DNA of 64,000 bases from Gracilibacillus salitolerans. Lineage in GTDB: Bacteria; Bacillota; Bacilli; Bacillales; Amphibacillaceae. The stretch lies in assembly GCF_009650095.1 (NCBI RefSeq), contig NZ_CP045915.1, positions 1,364,001 through 1,428,000 of the forward strand. Reading direction: 5' to 3'. Below are positions 51,666-60,876 of this stretch, piece after piece. Position numbers and translations under genes: made by a program. The notes under the pieces were generated by a model. That model saw only the letters and a program-made list of their open reading frames with translations. It was not told the origin of the DNA and did not search any database. Position 1 is the first letter of the stretch. Each line of letters begins with the position of its first letter.

Positions 51666-52199
51666 ATGAAAAATTGGAAGAAACTTTTGCATCCTGTTCG
51701 CATGGAAATCATTCAAGCGTTAGTAGGAGGCAAGCAATTAACTCCATCTCAACTTTCTCAATACCTGCCCAATATTCCCCACGCCACATTGTACCGGCAT
51801 ATTAATTATCTTCATGACTTAGGGATGATCACCGTCAAGGAAGAGATTCAAAAGAGAGGGACAGTCGAAAGAGTCTATAGTTTGGCTACAGAAATGGAAA
51901 GCACCACCCCAGAAGATTTGAGTGCAATGTCCAAGGATGAGCACTTAGATTTATTCACCCAATTTATTTCAAACATTGTACATGATTTTGGAAGATACCT
52001 AGAACGTGAAAATTTTAATCTTTTAGAAGACGGGGTTAGCTACCGGCAGGCAGTGTATTATCTGTCAGATGCTGAATTTCAGGACATGATTCATGAATTA
52101 CGAAGCGTCTATGAGAAATATCAAGGATTAGAGCCAAGTGAAGAGCGTACTAAACGGAAGGTCACCACTATCATTTTACCGGAAAAAGGAGATGAGTGA
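51666..52199 (+). CDS. ArsR-like winged-helix transcriptional regulator
   Basis: A 177-residue regulator. The N-terminal winged helix is clear (LLHPVRMEIIQALVGGKQLTPSQLSQ and PHATLYRHINYLHDLGMI, about residues 6-65). The rest is helical and probably senses a ligand or dimerises. GTG 51657 overlaps the AAAGGGTGA site; ATG 51666 is chosen. It ends one base before the alpha/beta hydrolase start codon, so the two are translationally coupled and the regulator probably controls its own operon. Confidence 0.9.
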   Translation: MKNWKKLLHPVRMEIIQALVGGKQLTPSQLSQYLPNIPHATLYRHINYLHDLGMITVKEEIQKRGTVERVYSLATEMESTTPEDLSAMSKDEHLDLFTQFISNIVHDFGRYLERENFNLLEDGVSYRQAVYYLSDAEFQDMIHELRSVYEKYQGLEPSEERTKRKVTTIILPEKGDE

Positions 52200-52200
52200 G

Positions 52201-53127
52201 ATGAAAGAAATCAAGATCAAAAGTAGTGTAACACTGACAGGTACTTTAACGAGGCCAGAGAAAAATGATCAGCATATAGCAATTGTAATGATTCCAGGTT
52301 CAGGGAAAGTTGATCGTAATGGTAATGCAGACAAAAAAGGAATGGATTTTAACATTTATCAGGAGTTGTCTGATTTTCTTGTCAGTTTAGGCTATACAAC
52401 AGTTCGCTATGACAAGCGAGGAGTGGGAAAGAGTGAAGGTGATCTCCTACGCACAGGTTTACATGATGCAATAGAAGACGTGCAAGCTGCAGTTCAGTAT
52501 ATTAAAAATGATCTACCTATCATTGATAAAGTGTTGTTGTTAGGACATAGTGAAGGAACAATGATTGCGACAGCTGTTGCTACTCAAGTTGATGTAGGTG
52601 GCGTCATTTTGTTAGCTGGTGGTGGTGAAACGTTGGAAGAAGCAACGAAACGCCAACGTGAACTTACATTCCAGGCATTAAAAGAGAAGAAGAATTTCAC
52701 AGGCTGGCTATTTCGAAGATTCCGCTTGGCTGAAAAGGCAGAAAAGAAAAATCAACGACTATTCAATAAAATCAAACAATCCGATAAAGAAGTTATCCGG
52801 GTCCAATTGATACCATTTCCCGCAAAATGGTTACGTGAACACTTTACTTATGATTTAATGGCAGATTTAAAGCAACTAACTTGCCCTGTACTAGCAATTA
52901 CAGGTAAAGCTGATTATCAATCCGATTACCAAAAATTGGAACGAGTTGCAGAACTGATTTCATCAGATACAGAATGTCATACGATCGAAACAATGGACCA
53001 CATGTTGAAAGAAGAGACAGATGAAGTAAATATGCTAGAAATACAAAAAGTATATCAAAAAAATCGTAACAAACCACTGCATCCAGAGATGAAAGAGATT
53101 TTGGAGAACTGGTTACAGAATAACTAA
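52201..53127 (+). CDS. Alpha/beta hydrolase
   Basis: A 308-residue serine hydrolase. IVMIPGSGKVDRNG gives the oxyanion region, YDKRGVGKSEGDLL follows, and LLLGHSEGTMIATAVA holds the nucleophile Ser in GHSEG. Asp in ITGKADYQSDYQ and His in TMDHMLKEE complete a likely triad. There is no signal peptide. Overlapping starts exist; ATG 52201 is 10 bases after AAGGAG, one base after the regulator stop. Members of this group include esterases and acyl-transferring hydrolases. The natural ester substrate is unknown, but the coupled ArsR-like gene suggests an inducible detoxification role. Confidence 0.92.
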   Translation: MKEIKIKSSVTLTGTLTRPEKNDQHIAIVMIPGSGKVDRNGNADKKGMDFNIYQELSDFLVSLGYTTVRYDKRGVGKSEGDLLRTGLHDAIEDVQAAVQYIKNDLPIIDKVLLLGHSEGTMIATAVATQVDVGGVILLAGGGETLEEATKRQRELTFQALKEKKNFTGWLFRRFRLAEKAEKKNQRLFNKIKQSDKEVIRVQLIPFPAKWLREHFTYDLMADLKQLTCPVLAITGKADYQSDYQKLERVAELISSDTECHTIETMDHMLKEETDEVNMLEIQKVYQKNRNKPLHPEMKEILENWLQNN

Positions 53128-53229
53128 GTCTAATGACAGTCATAGAGAGTAATAGCGTTTGAAAATGTTTATAGAGAGAAGCAAGAGAAAATGTCATTAA
53201 AATGTTTGCTGGTCAAGATTTTAAGATCT

Positions 53230-53424
53230 TTACCGAAAGAAAACGGAGTAAATAATAACACCCAAAATGATGAGTAGAATAAGTATTCCAGTACTTTTCC
53301 AACTTACACTTCCAACTAAATCAGGGAGTCCACTACCATGAATACTACCAGAAGGATTCCCTTTTAATTCTTCTTGTCTCATTTTTTCTCTTCTTCTTTC
53401 AGGAGATTCTTTTTCATCAATCAT
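53230..53424 (-). CDS. DUF6366 family small membrane protein
   Basis: A 64-residue protein with a charged N-terminus (ESPERRREKMRQEELKGNPSG) and one C-terminal hydrophobic helix (about 43-62, TGILILLIILGVIIYSVFF). It matches the DUF6366 pattern found in Bacillaceae. AAGGAGTGTTAGC precedes ATG. The protein would be a single-pass membrane protein. Function is unknown. It lies convergent with the alpha/beta hydrolase gene. Confidence 0.85.
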   Translation of the reverse strand: MIDEKESPERRREKMRQEELKGNPSGSIHGSGLPDLVGSVSWKSTGILILLIILGVIIYSVFFR

Positions 53425-53481
53425 GCTAACACTCCTTTATTAAAATTTAGCATTTTATTTATCTCGATGGTCAAGATAGAT

Positions 53482-54414
53482 CTATTCAATAAACGAATCG
53501 TGAGGCAGAATGGCGTGCACTCCTTTAGTTCCATTAACAATTTGAGTAATTCTCATATTTACTGTCAAACTAGCTAGAGTATAAGCTTCCTTACGACTGA
53601 AACAATACAGCTCTTGCATAAGATCTAGCATGCTTTCAAGTGCAATAAAACAAGCTTCATCAAGGTCTTCGTGAAAGCCAAATGTAATCCAACCTGCCGG
53701 GGTATGGGCACGAGGCATAGATAAATGTAAGTCATCTTTAAGTGTAAAAGTTAAGTCTACAACATCCATTGGGCATTCAATCGCCTGGGTGCTAACTTCA
53801 CCATCACCTTGTAATGCATGGCCATCACCAACTGAGAACAGTCCCTCAGAAACAGGAATTGGGAGATATAAAATACTTCCTTCCACTAGCTCTTTACAAT
53901 CCATGTTCCCACCACAAAATCTTGGTGGTATAGTTGAATGAATTCCAGGTTCGTTAGGAGGCATACCCACCGTCCCCATGAATGGTGATAAAGGCACTCG
54001 ATGATTCACTTGACTAGTCCCAATCATCTTTATAGTATCCAATTCCCAGTTTAAGTGGTATTGATCTTGTTCTGCTAAGCCGAGTCGTTTTTTGACTTGC
54101 TTGGAACCACCTGCAAAACTCCATCCCCATGAAGATGGGCGTATTTCATTCATTTTAATCATCAGAACCATTCCAGGTCTAGCACCTTTAATAGCTATTG
54201 GACCACAGAGAGCATGGCCACTGTTTCCTTTTAACTCTTTTGTCTCAAAAATTCGTCGAGTACCAGTTGATTTATAAGGTTCTAATCCCCATAATGCATC
54301 TAGAGTAGAATAACGAACGGAATCACCTGAGTTTATGGTTAAAATAGGTGTGAGATGTTTTGAAAAAGAGCCATGAAGAGTCTGTTTTTTAGGTTCTATA
54401 TGGTAGGTAGTCAT
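53482..54414 (-). CDS. Acetamidase/formamidase family protein
   Basis: A 310-residue amidohydrolase of the FmdA/AmdA family, which hydrolyses formamide or acetamide to ammonia and the acid. Recognisable family segments are GHALCGPIAIKGARPGMVL, PFMGTVGMPPNEPG, RFCGGNMDCKELVEGS and FSVGDGHALQGDGEV. AAAGGAG precedes ATG. Length fits the family. No amide transporter or ammonium gene adjoins it, and it appears monocistronic with a leftward reading direction. Substrate assignment is by family only. Confidence 0.92.
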   Translation of the reverse strand: MTTYHIEPKKQTLHGSFSKHLTPILTINSGDSVRYSTLDALWGLEPYKSTGTRRIFETKELKGNSGHALCGPIAIKGARPGMVLMIKMNEIRPSSWGWSFAGGSKQVKKRLGLAEQDQYHLNWELDTIKMIGTSQVNHRVPLSPFMGTVGMPPNEPGIHSTIPPRFCGGNMDCKELVEGSILYLPIPVSEGLFSVGDGHALQGDGEVSTQAIECPMDVVDLTFTLKDDLHLSMPRAHTPAGWITFGFHEDLDEACFIALESMLDLMQELYCFSRKEAYTLASLTVNMRITQIVNGTKGVHAILPHDSFIE

Positions 54415-54620
54415 GTGACTAGCTCCTTTAATAAATTTGGTATCTATGAAATGTATCCACTATTGTAAAACTTATTTTAAAAATAAGATATCCAATCATG
54501 ACACTTAACACATTTCACTTGTCTATGCTTTTTGTATCTCACTCAGTTCTTCACAATACCCTAGAATTATCTTAACACAAATTTGGAGCTGATCCTAAAA
54601 AATCCCAACTCAATTAAATG

Positions 54621-54663
54621 AAAAATAGCATACCAATCACCAACGTGACTGGTATGCCATTTC
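54621..54663 (-). terminator. Terminator of the BMP-chemoreceptor operon
   Basis: The stem GGCATACCAGTCAC / GTGATTGGTATGC on the minus strand is followed by TATTTTT. It lies 20 bases beyond the stop codon of the chemoreceptor gene. Confidence 0.88.
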
Positions 54664-54682
54664 TTATAGCAAACTACTTTTC

Positions 54683-56323
54683 CTAGATTCTAAATCGGCT
54701 CACTTTGTCTTGTAATTCTTGTGCCATTTCTGCTAACACTTTGGTAGCGGCAGATACTTCTTGGATAGAGGCCGTTTGTTCCTCCGTGGCACTAGCCACT
54801 TCCTGAGAGTGATGAGCAGTTTTTTCTGTAATGGAAGATACATGATTCATGGATGTAACTAGTATCTGGTTATTGTCTTTCATTTGATTCAGAGAAGTTG
54901 TTACTTCATTCATTCGTCCCTGGACATCTGAGACAACTTTTGTAATATTCCCAAATGCATCACTTGCTTCCGACACAAGAGAAGAACCTTGTTTAACTGC
55001 TTGATTTCCTACTTCCATTGATTCTACCGCTTGACCAGTTGTTTGTTGCATCACCGCAATTAAGTCATTGATCTGACGTGCGGACTGACCGGATTCTTCT
55101 GCTAATTTTCTAACTTCATCAGCTACAACGGCAAAGCCTTTTCCATGTTCACCAGCCCGTGCCGCTTCAATTGCTGCGTTAAGTGCAAGTAAATTGGTTT
55201 GCTCTGCAATATCTGTTATCATATCGACAATTTTATTAATTTCTAGGGAATGTTTATTTAAACCTTCGATTACTTGACCAGTATCTTCCGTATTTCGGTT
55301 GATGATTGCCATCTGTTCGATCACACGTTTAACGGTATCCATTCCTTGCTCAGATTGTATAGAAGCTTGACTGGAAGAATCAGTCGCACGTGTAATACGA
55401 GTGGATATAGATCCAATGTCTTCTGAAATTTGTGCCACATTTTGATTAGACTGATCAACATTTTTAAGTTGTTTTTCAGATCCATCAGAGACTTCTTGAA
55501 TTGTATTAGCGATTTGTTCGGTAGCTGTTGATGTTTCATCTGCATTAGCACTTAGTTGCTCAGCAGAAGCAGCCACACTTTGGGCTGTATCTAATACATT
55601 GGCAATCAATTCTTTTAGATCTTGATTCATGCGGACAAAACTATTATGTAACTGTCCAATTTCATCTTTCCGTGCTGTTTCCGCTATCGATCTGGTAAGA
55701 TCACCTTTGGAAATAGCGTCAGCATGATCGGTAAGTGTATAAATTGGTTTTACGATCCGGTTTGTCGTAATAAAAGAAAAGCTGCCTGTTCCTAGTAGTA
55801 ACACTATTCCTGAGATAATCGTGAACAAGATGATCGAATCAATCTTTGTTTCTAGTTCTTGTTGTGCTGTTTGGTAGTTTTCATCTACGATTAATTGTAA
55901 TAAGTGGATATCGTTTTGAATGCCCCTAGTTCTAATCGATTGTTTTTTAGCGTCTGCTGCATCTTTTTCATCTAAAGCTACAGTGATGTCATTTTCTAAT
56001 GCTTGTAATTTTTCTTCAATCTGGCGTAATTGATCTTCTGCTCTTTCGGTATTTGCTAATTCCTCTAAAATATTGGAACTTTTCTGTAAGCTTATTCGAA
56101 CAGACTCTGCATCTGCATCTGTTTTGTTTAGAGAAAAACTACTTAAGCCTTGCTCGACCGATATTATCGCACTATTTAGTTTTTCGACATCCACAAGTAG
56201 CTCGACATTGTCGTTATTGGAAGAATGAATTTGTGTCATTTGATATGCGATAAATCCAATAATGATACAAGCGATAGTCAAAGGTAATAGAGAGTTTAAT
56301 CTTAATTTTCGCTTTAAATTCAT
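54683..56323 (-). CDS. Methyl-accepting chemotaxis protein
   Basis: A 546-residue transmembrane chemoreceptor. Two hydrophobic helices (about 9-28 and 165-190) flank a helical extracellular sensor of about 135 residues of the four-helix-bundle type. A HAMP domain follows (about 190-245, ending near [12 protein letters not shown]). The cytoplasmic coiled coil contains the highly conserved hairpin tip [20 protein letters not shown] with [19 protein letters not shown] 56332 abuts AGAAAGG; ATG 56323 at 9 bases is chosen. The gene follows a BMP-family binding lipoprotein by 18 bp, so the receptor probably senses that lipoprotein when loaded with ligand. Confidence 0.95.
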   Translation of the reverse strand: MNLKRKLRLNSLLPLTIACIIIGFIAYQMTQIHSSNNDNVELLVDVEKLNSAIISVEQGLSSFSLNKTDADAESVRISLQKSSNILEELANTERAEDQLRQIEEKLQALENDITVALDEKDAADAKKQSIRTRGIQNDIHLLQLIVDENYQTAQQELETKIDSIILFTIISGIVLLLGTGSFSFITTNRIVKPIYTLTDHADAISKGDLTRSIAETARKDEIGQLHNSFVRMNQDLKELIANVLDTAQSVAASAEQLSANADETSTATEQIANTIQEVSDGSEKQLKNVDQSNQNVAQISEDIGSISTRITRATDSSSQASIQSEQGMDTVKRVIEQMAIINRNTEDTGQVIEGLNKHSLEINKIVDMITDIAEQTNLLALNAAIEAARAGEHGKGFAVVADEVRKLAEESGQSARQINDLIAVMQQTTGQAVESMEVGNQAVKQGSSLVSEASDAFGNITKVVSDVQGRMNEVTTSLNQMKDNNQILVTSMNHVSSITEKTAHHSQEVASATEEQTASIQEVSAATKVLAEMAQELQDKVSRFRI

Positions 56324-56341
56324 GTGTGTCATCCTTTCTCC

Positions 56342-57319
56342 TTATTCGTTCACTGTAATCTCATTAGAGTTGATATCGTCTTTTAGTTCGTTTAGCTGAC
56401 TGTCCTCATCTGATGTGAGAGAAAGAACACGAATAGGAGCTAATCCAACCCCGTCATCACTTAAACCTAATTCCAGGTTTTCGCTTGTAAGTTCACCATT
56501 TTCAACAAGGTCGGTTGCCAATGTGTACATTGCAACATCAATATTTTTTAACATAGACGTTACAACCGTATCTTCACCTAAGTAATATTGATCAGAATCG
56601 ACACCAAATGAATAAATTCCTTCTTCTTGTGCTTGCTTGATTACCCCAACTCCTGTGAAACCTGCTGATGGATAAATATAATCCGCACCTTCTTCGATTA
56701 ACTCAGCTGCAATTTCTTCACCAAGCTGATCATCACCAAAGTCTCCTGCAAACTGATCTAATACGGTTGCATCAGGATTTGTAGCAGCAACACCTTGTTT
56801 ATAGCCGTTTAAAAATTTCTGGATAAGTGGGGTATCTTCACCGCCAACAAATCCGACGATATCGGATTCTGTCTTCATACCGGCAATAGCACCGATCAGA
56901 AAACTCCCTTCATGTTCCTTAAAGGTTACACTTGTGACATTTGGTAAATCTATCACACTATCAACAATAACGAACTGTTGATCAGGATATTCTTCGGCAA
57001 CTTTCATTAAATCTTCTTCAATCATATATCCAAGACCGATAATCAAGTCATTGTCTTCCTCCATTAATTGGGTTAAACCAGTTTGATAGTCTCCGACATC
57101 TGCCAATTCACGATAATCAAAAAGTATCCCTAATTCATCACGTGCTTGTTCTAAACCGTAGAAGGCAGAGTCACTGAATGACTGGTCACCAAGTCCGACG
57201 TCCGACAACATAACGCCAATTTTAACCTTGTCATCAATAGTAGATGATTGGCTTTGCTCTGAACATCCTGCCATCACCATAATAAGAGACAAAAATAATA
57301 CGAAAGTCCAATTCTTCAT
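56342..57319 (-). CDS. BMP-family (PnrA/TmpC-like) nucleoside-binding lipoprotein
   Basis: A 325-residue extracytoplasmic binding protein. The signal peptide ends in the lipobox MAGC (about residue 19). VKIGVMLSDVGLGDQSFSDS and IIGLGYMIEEDLMKVAEEYP and FGVDSDQYYLGE are typical of the BMP family, whose members bind purine nucleosides and feed ABC importers. Here no ATPase or permease genes adjoin; the next gene on the transcript encodes a chemoreceptor. GGAGG precedes ATG. A promoter region with a weak cre-like element (about 57455) lies upstream. A sensing role is inferred from this pairing. Confidence 0.93.
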   Translation of the reverse strand: MKNWTFVLFLSLIMVMAGCSEQSQSSTIDDKVKIGVMLSDVGLGDQSFSDSAFYGLEQARDELGILFDYRELADVGDYQTGLTQLMEEDNDLIIGLGYMIEEDLMKVAEEYPDQQFVIVDSVIDLPNVTSVTFKEHEGSFLIGAIAGMKTESDIVGFVGGEDTPLIQKFLNGYKQGVAATNPDATVLDQFAGDFGDDQLGEEIAAELIEEGADYIYPSAGFTGVGVIKQAQEEGIYSFGVDSDQYYLGEDTVVTSMLKNIDVAMYTLATDLVENGELTSENLELGLSDDGVGLAPIRVLSLTSDEDSQLNELKDDINSNEITVNE

Positions 57320-57474
57320 TTGTTAACCTCCATGATGTTTGAATTATTAAATATGTCAAAAAAGGTATTTATACCTAAAGTAACATTATCTAAAATAACA
57401 TACTTTTTACTCATTATTCTATTGTTTTGAAGCATTTATAATAGAATATATACATGTAAACGTTTTTTTTGAAT

Positions 57475-57503
57475 AAAAAAAAGGAAAGTGCAATCACTTT
57501 CCT
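57475..57503 (-). terminator. Terminator of maf
   Basis: A perfect 9-bp stem (AGGAAAGTG / CACTTTCCT) with a 4-base loop is followed on the minus strand by eight T residues. Confidence 0.93.
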
Positions 57504-57525
57504 ACTGGGAAAAATCATTTAAGTT

Positions 57526-58092
57526 TCATCTAGGGAAAATCTCAAACTTACTTAATTCTCGTACAACACGTGAAATGGGTAAACCAACTACATTATAATA
57601 GTCGCCAATAATCCCTTTTACAAACATGGCACCGACACTTTGAATTCCGTAGCCACCAGCTTTATCATAAGGTTCATCTGTTTCGACATATGAAATGATC
57701 TCTTCTTCTGTTAACGGCCAGAATTCTACCGTCGTGCTTTCAACAAAGACAATCTCTTGATCTGAAGAACGCAGCATCACACCAGTATAAACTTCATGTT
57801 TATGACCACTCATAGCTTCGATCATTTTGAAGGCTGCCTGCTTAGCTGTCGGTTTTTCGAAAATGTTTTGTTGCAAAGAAACCACCGTATCTGCAGAAAG
57901 AATTACTTCGTCTTTATCTTGAATAGGTACATCCCTTCCTTTTAACATAGCGAGCTGTTTAACCTTTTCTGCTGGATCCGTTACCGTAATTTGTGATTCA
58001 TCGACTTCAGGCTTTCGTATGGTAAAAGGTATATGTACTTGCCGTAATAATTCTTGTCTTCTTGGAGAGGAAGAAGCTAAGATTAGATTCAT
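57526..58092 (-). CDS. maf: Maf-family nucleoside triphosphate pyrophosphatase
   Basis: A 188-residue house-cleaning enzyme that hydrolyses noncanonical or pyrimidine nucleoside triphosphates to monophosphates, and whose overproduction inhibits septation in Bacillus. LILASSSPRRQELL at the N-terminus, EVILSADTVV with the catalytic Asp, and EPYDKAGGYGIQ are diagnostic. The open frame extends to 58167 but only ATG 58092 has an AAAGGAG site at correct spacing. It overlaps the frame upstream of the divergent hypothetical gene. Monocistronic here, unlike loci where maf precedes radC-mre genes. Confidence 0.95.
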   Translation of the reverse strand: MNLILASSSPRRQELLRQVHIPFTIRKPEVDESQITVTDPAEKVKQLAMLKGRDVPIQDKDEVILSADTVVSLQQNIFEKPTAKQAAFKMIEAMSGHKHEVYTGVMLRSSDQEIVFVESTTVEFWPLTEEEIISYVETDEPYDKAGGYGIQSVGAMFVKGIIGDYYNVVGLPISRVVRELSKFEIFPR

Positions 58093-58209
58093 GACAATGC
58101 TCCTTTTTTGATAATGGTTTGTCCTTATCATAATTCCTTGAAAAGTAAATAGCAACTTTACATGCATGGTACAATATTTGTTAAAAGAGTTGCGAGGGGG
58201 AGGATAAGA

Positions 58210-59136
58210 GTGGAGAAAGATCGATACATAAAAGGGTTTCGTTTATTTATTCTTATAGCACTAATTATTAGTTTATTTCTTAATGTGATGATGTTTTCCA
58301 AAATAAATAAGGTGGAAGATGATATTCTTATTCTGACAGATAATCAATCAATGTTAAGCAATAATGTGAACAGTCAGTCTGGCATGATTCGGCAGGAATT
58401 GGATCAATTTATCGAGCAACAAAGCTGGATCAGTCCAATCACAATGGAAACAGATGAGAAACAATTAGCAAATGGCAGTATGGATGTGATCTTTTCATGG
58501 CAACTAAAGGAATTTCATCAAGATGCAGAAGTTATGTTTCATTATAAATATGGCGAAGCAAATGAATTCACGGAGATACCAGCGAATGAAGAGACAGAAG
58601 GGATGTTTCAGGTACAAATTCCAGTTGAAATGGAATTAAAACCAGAATGGCAGGTAAGCGTTCATGAATCGAGTGGAAATTCTAATTCATCCAGTCAGGT
58701 AGAAGTCAGCGAACAATCTAAGGAATCTGTAAAAGAAGATCCAGGAAATCATATAAGCTTTTTTGTGTCAGTTTCTCATGATGGCATGGTAAAGCATAGT
58801 GAAAAGCAATCGGAACATTTAGACTACTTAGGAACGAATAATTATGGTTCGTTGTTTAGTGATGTAAATTTAAATGAAGATGAAGTGAGGCTACATGTTT
58901 ACTATCACAATGTAGCCAATCAGGAAAATATCGTTGAAGAAGTAAATCTATTTAAATATCAAAATGATACACTTATTGAAGAAGAGCAATTTACACTAAG
59001 AAATGTAGATATGAGAGACAGACCGTTTGATATCGACCCATTTGAACAATATGACAATATGCGGTTAGTTATTGAAGTGGAATACACAGACGGAACGGTT
59101 TTTGAGAAACAAGTTTATTCAAATGAGGTGGAATAG
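58210..59136 (+). CDS. Single-pass membrane-anchored protein of unknown function
   Basis: A 308-residue protein with one N-terminal membrane helix (about 9-29), a short coiled-coil-like stretch (about 30-65), and two beta-rich parts (about 75-160 and 185-305) separated by a Ser-rich acidic linker. The body would face outward. The second part contains HVYYHNVANQENIVEEV and MRLVIEVEYTDG, resembling Ig-like or CARDB-type modules. GTG 58210 follows GGGGGAGG, and the longer frame to 58162 lacks a site. It directly abuts the MazG-like gene, so the two share a transcript. I cannot assign a family. Confidence 0.85.
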   Translation: MEKDRYIKGFRLFILIALIISLFLNVMMFSKINKVEDDILILTDNQSMLSNNVNSQSGMIRQELDQFIEQQSWISPITMETDEKQLANGSMDVIFSWQLKEFHQDAEVMFHYKYGEANEFTEIPANEETEGMFQVQIPVEMELKPEWQVSVHESSGNSNSSSQVEVSEQSKESVKEDPGNHISFFVSVSHDGMVKHSEKQSEHLDYLGTNNYGSLFSDVNLNEDEVRLHVYYHNVANQENIVEEVNLFKYQNDTLIEEEQFTLRNVDMRDRPFDIDPFEQYDNMRLVIEVEYTDGTVFEKQVYSNEVE

Positions 59137-59517
59137 ATGAGAGAATTACAGACTTATATGAAAACATATCATGAAGAAATGAATTGGAAAATCAGCGATG
59201 ACCATTTTGAAGAAACAAAATCTTCGTTATTAATTAATTACATGCTGTTTTCGACAGAGGTGGCAGAAGTAGCAGAAGAATTAAGAAAGGCATTTAATCA
59301 AACGAATGAACTGATCAATCAAGGAAAAAGTGAAGCAGAAGCCTTTGAAATAGCGAAAGCAAAGATAAAAGAAGACATGGGAAAAGAACTGGCGGATTGT
59401 CTTGCCTATATGACGAAGTTTGCTAATTATTTTGAGATTGATATGGAGGAAGCATTCTATAGTAAGATGGAGGAAGTGAAACAGAGGAAAAATAAGGATG
59501 TTGGTATATGGAAGTAA
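59137..59517 (+). CDS. MazG-like nucleotide pyrophosphohydrolase
   Basis: A 126-residue all-helical protein of the MazG/dUTPase-like superfamily, which cleaves nucleoside triphosphates to monophosphates. The metal-binding pattern is split: EVAEVAEELRKAF (ExxxE type) and EDMGKELADCLAYM (ExxD type) coordinate magnesium. The ATG starts immediately after the TAG of the preceding membrane-protein gene, so they are translationally coupled. The nearby maf gene is also a nucleotide-pool cleaning enzyme but is on the other strand. Confidence 0.88.
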   Translation: MRELQTYMKTYHEEMNWKISDDHFEETKSSLLINYMLFSTEVAEVAEELRKAFNQTNELINQGKSEAEAFEIAKAKIKEDMGKELADCLAYMTKFANYFEIDMEEAFYSKMEEVKQRKNKDVGIWK

Positions 59518-59719
59518 ATATAGGATAATAAAGCTAACGCAAACATCTCTCGTCTTCATAGGGGTGTGTATGTATTAGCTTTTTTTATTTAAATGATTAA
59601 CTTTACAACAAAGTAAATAAAATGGTGATAATTACTATAAAAACAATTATTTAATTAACAATAAAGGAAATCATCTTCGGATTATAGTAGGTAATTAGGA
59701 TTATTTTTACTGTAAATAA

Positions 59720-59748
59720 TTAACATGGTTAATAAATAATGGTACAAT
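59720..59748 (+). promoter_or_regulatory. SigA-type promoter of arabinanase gene
   Basis: -35 TTAACA and -10 TACAAT are separated by exactly 17 bp, about 80 bp before the arabinanase start codon. Confidence 0.65.
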
Positions 59749-59786
59749 GCGTTTTAAATAAGTGTGCCGTTTATATTAAATGAAAT

Positions 59787-59800
59787 TGTAAGCGCATACT
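59787..59800. promoter_or_regulatory. cre box upstream of arabinanase gene
   Basis: TGTAAGCGCATACT matches the CcpA consensus TGWAARCGYTWNCW at all but one position. It lies 39 bp downstream of the -10 element, between promoter and ribosome site, a placement expected to block elongation when glucose is present. Confidence 0.7.
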
Positions 59801-59827
59801 TAATTAAAATGTTAAGGAGTGAAGTAG

Positions 59828-60790
59828 ATGAATTTAAAAAGTTATTTGAAGGTATTGTTGTTTGTTTTGGTTTTATTGGGAACTTCTGGTGTATCTGTAT
59901 CGGCAGCATTTTGGGAAATGGATGAACATCCGATGATTCATGATCCTTCCATGATCAGGGAGGGAAATACTTGGTGGACCTTTGGAACTGGAGAAGAAAA
60001 TGGAAATGGAATAAGGGTTATATACTCTCAAGATGGGTTGAATTGGAATGAAGCTCCAGTAGTATTTCCTGAACCTTTAAGCTGGTGGAGGGAGTATGTT
60101 CCAAATCATACAAGTGCACAATGGGCTCCTGATATCCAATATTATAATGGGCGTTATTGGTTATATTACTCTGTATCTTCTTTTGGTTCTAATCAATCCT
60201 TAATCGGACTGCTTTCAACAGACAGTATCGCATCAGGTAATTGGCGAGATGACGGATTGGTCGTTCATTCAACCACGGCAGATAATTATAATGCCATTGA
60301 CGGTGATTTAGTCATTGATGAATATGGTAATCCTTGGTTATCCTTTGGTTCGTATTGGAGTGGGATAAAACTTACTAGATTAGATGCTAATACGATGAAA
60401 CCGACAGGACAGCTTTATTCTATTGCGGCAAGACCTAATCATCCGGAAGGTGCAATTGAAGCACCTAGTATTACGTATAAAGACGGTTATTATTACTTAT
60501 TTGTTTCATTTGATAAATGTTGTAGTGGTCTGGATAGTACGTATAAAGTTGCTGTTGGTCGTTCCCCTAACATAACAGGTCCATATGTAGATAAATTAGG
60601 TCAGGATATGCTAAATGGCGGAGGAACCATCTTTGATAGTGGTAATGACAAGTGGATTGGCCCTGGACACCAGGATGTATATGATAATAATGTGTTTATA
60701 CGTCATGCATATGACGCAGACAGTAACGGGTTACCACGATTATTGATCAATGATTTATATTGGGATAGCCAAGGCTGGCCGACATACTAA
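59828..60790 (+). CDS. Secreted GH43 endo-1,5-alpha-L-arabinanase
   Basis: A 320-residue exported five-bladed propeller enzyme that cuts the backbone of arabinan, a pectin side chain. A signal peptide of about 26 residues (ending SVSA) precedes the catalytic domain. The three GH43 acidic residues are visible: Asp39 in MIHDPSM, Asp in YNAIDGDLV and Glu in GAIEAPSIT. Length matches AbnA-type enzymes without extra modules. AAGGAG precedes ATG. The promoter and cre box upstream indicate carbon-catabolite control. No arabinose-uptake genes are in the window, so products are handled elsewhere. Confidence 0.94.
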   Translation: MNLKSYLKVLLFVLVLLGTSGVSVSAAFWEMDEHPMIHDPSMIREGNTWWTFGTGEENGNGIRVIYSQDGLNWNEAPVVFPEPLSWWREYVPNHTSAQWAPDIQYYNGRYWLYYSVSSFGSNQSLIGLLSTDSIASGNWRDDGLVVHSTTADNYNAIDGDLVIDEYGNPWLSFGSYWSGIKLTRLDANTMKPTGQLYSIAARPNHPEGAIEAPSITYKDGYYYLFVSFDKCCSGLDSTYKVAVGRSPNITGPYVDKLGQDMLNGGGTIFDSGNDKWIGPGHQDVYDNNVFIRHAYDADSNGLPRLLINDLYWDSQGWPTY

Positions 60791-60876
60791 AATATAGGGT
60801 CTTTTCCTTTTATGCTGTTTTAAAAAAGAATATTAGGGAAAAATACAAGTAAGTAAACCATGTTGGAGGGCTAAGA

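Larger units (their letters stand above)
59518..59827. other. Promoter region of the arabinanase gene
   Basis: This 310-bp AT-rich gap holds a long-loop terminator-like hairpin after the MazG-like gene (59531-59587, AAGCTAA / TTAGCTT plus a T run), a SigA-type promoter (59720-59748) and a cre box (59787-59800). Nothing else is seen. Confidence 0.6.

Noticed and set aside
57455..57468. cre-like TGTAAACGTTTTTT upstream of the BMP gene
   Set aside because: Two mismatches at the conserved end; too weak to call.
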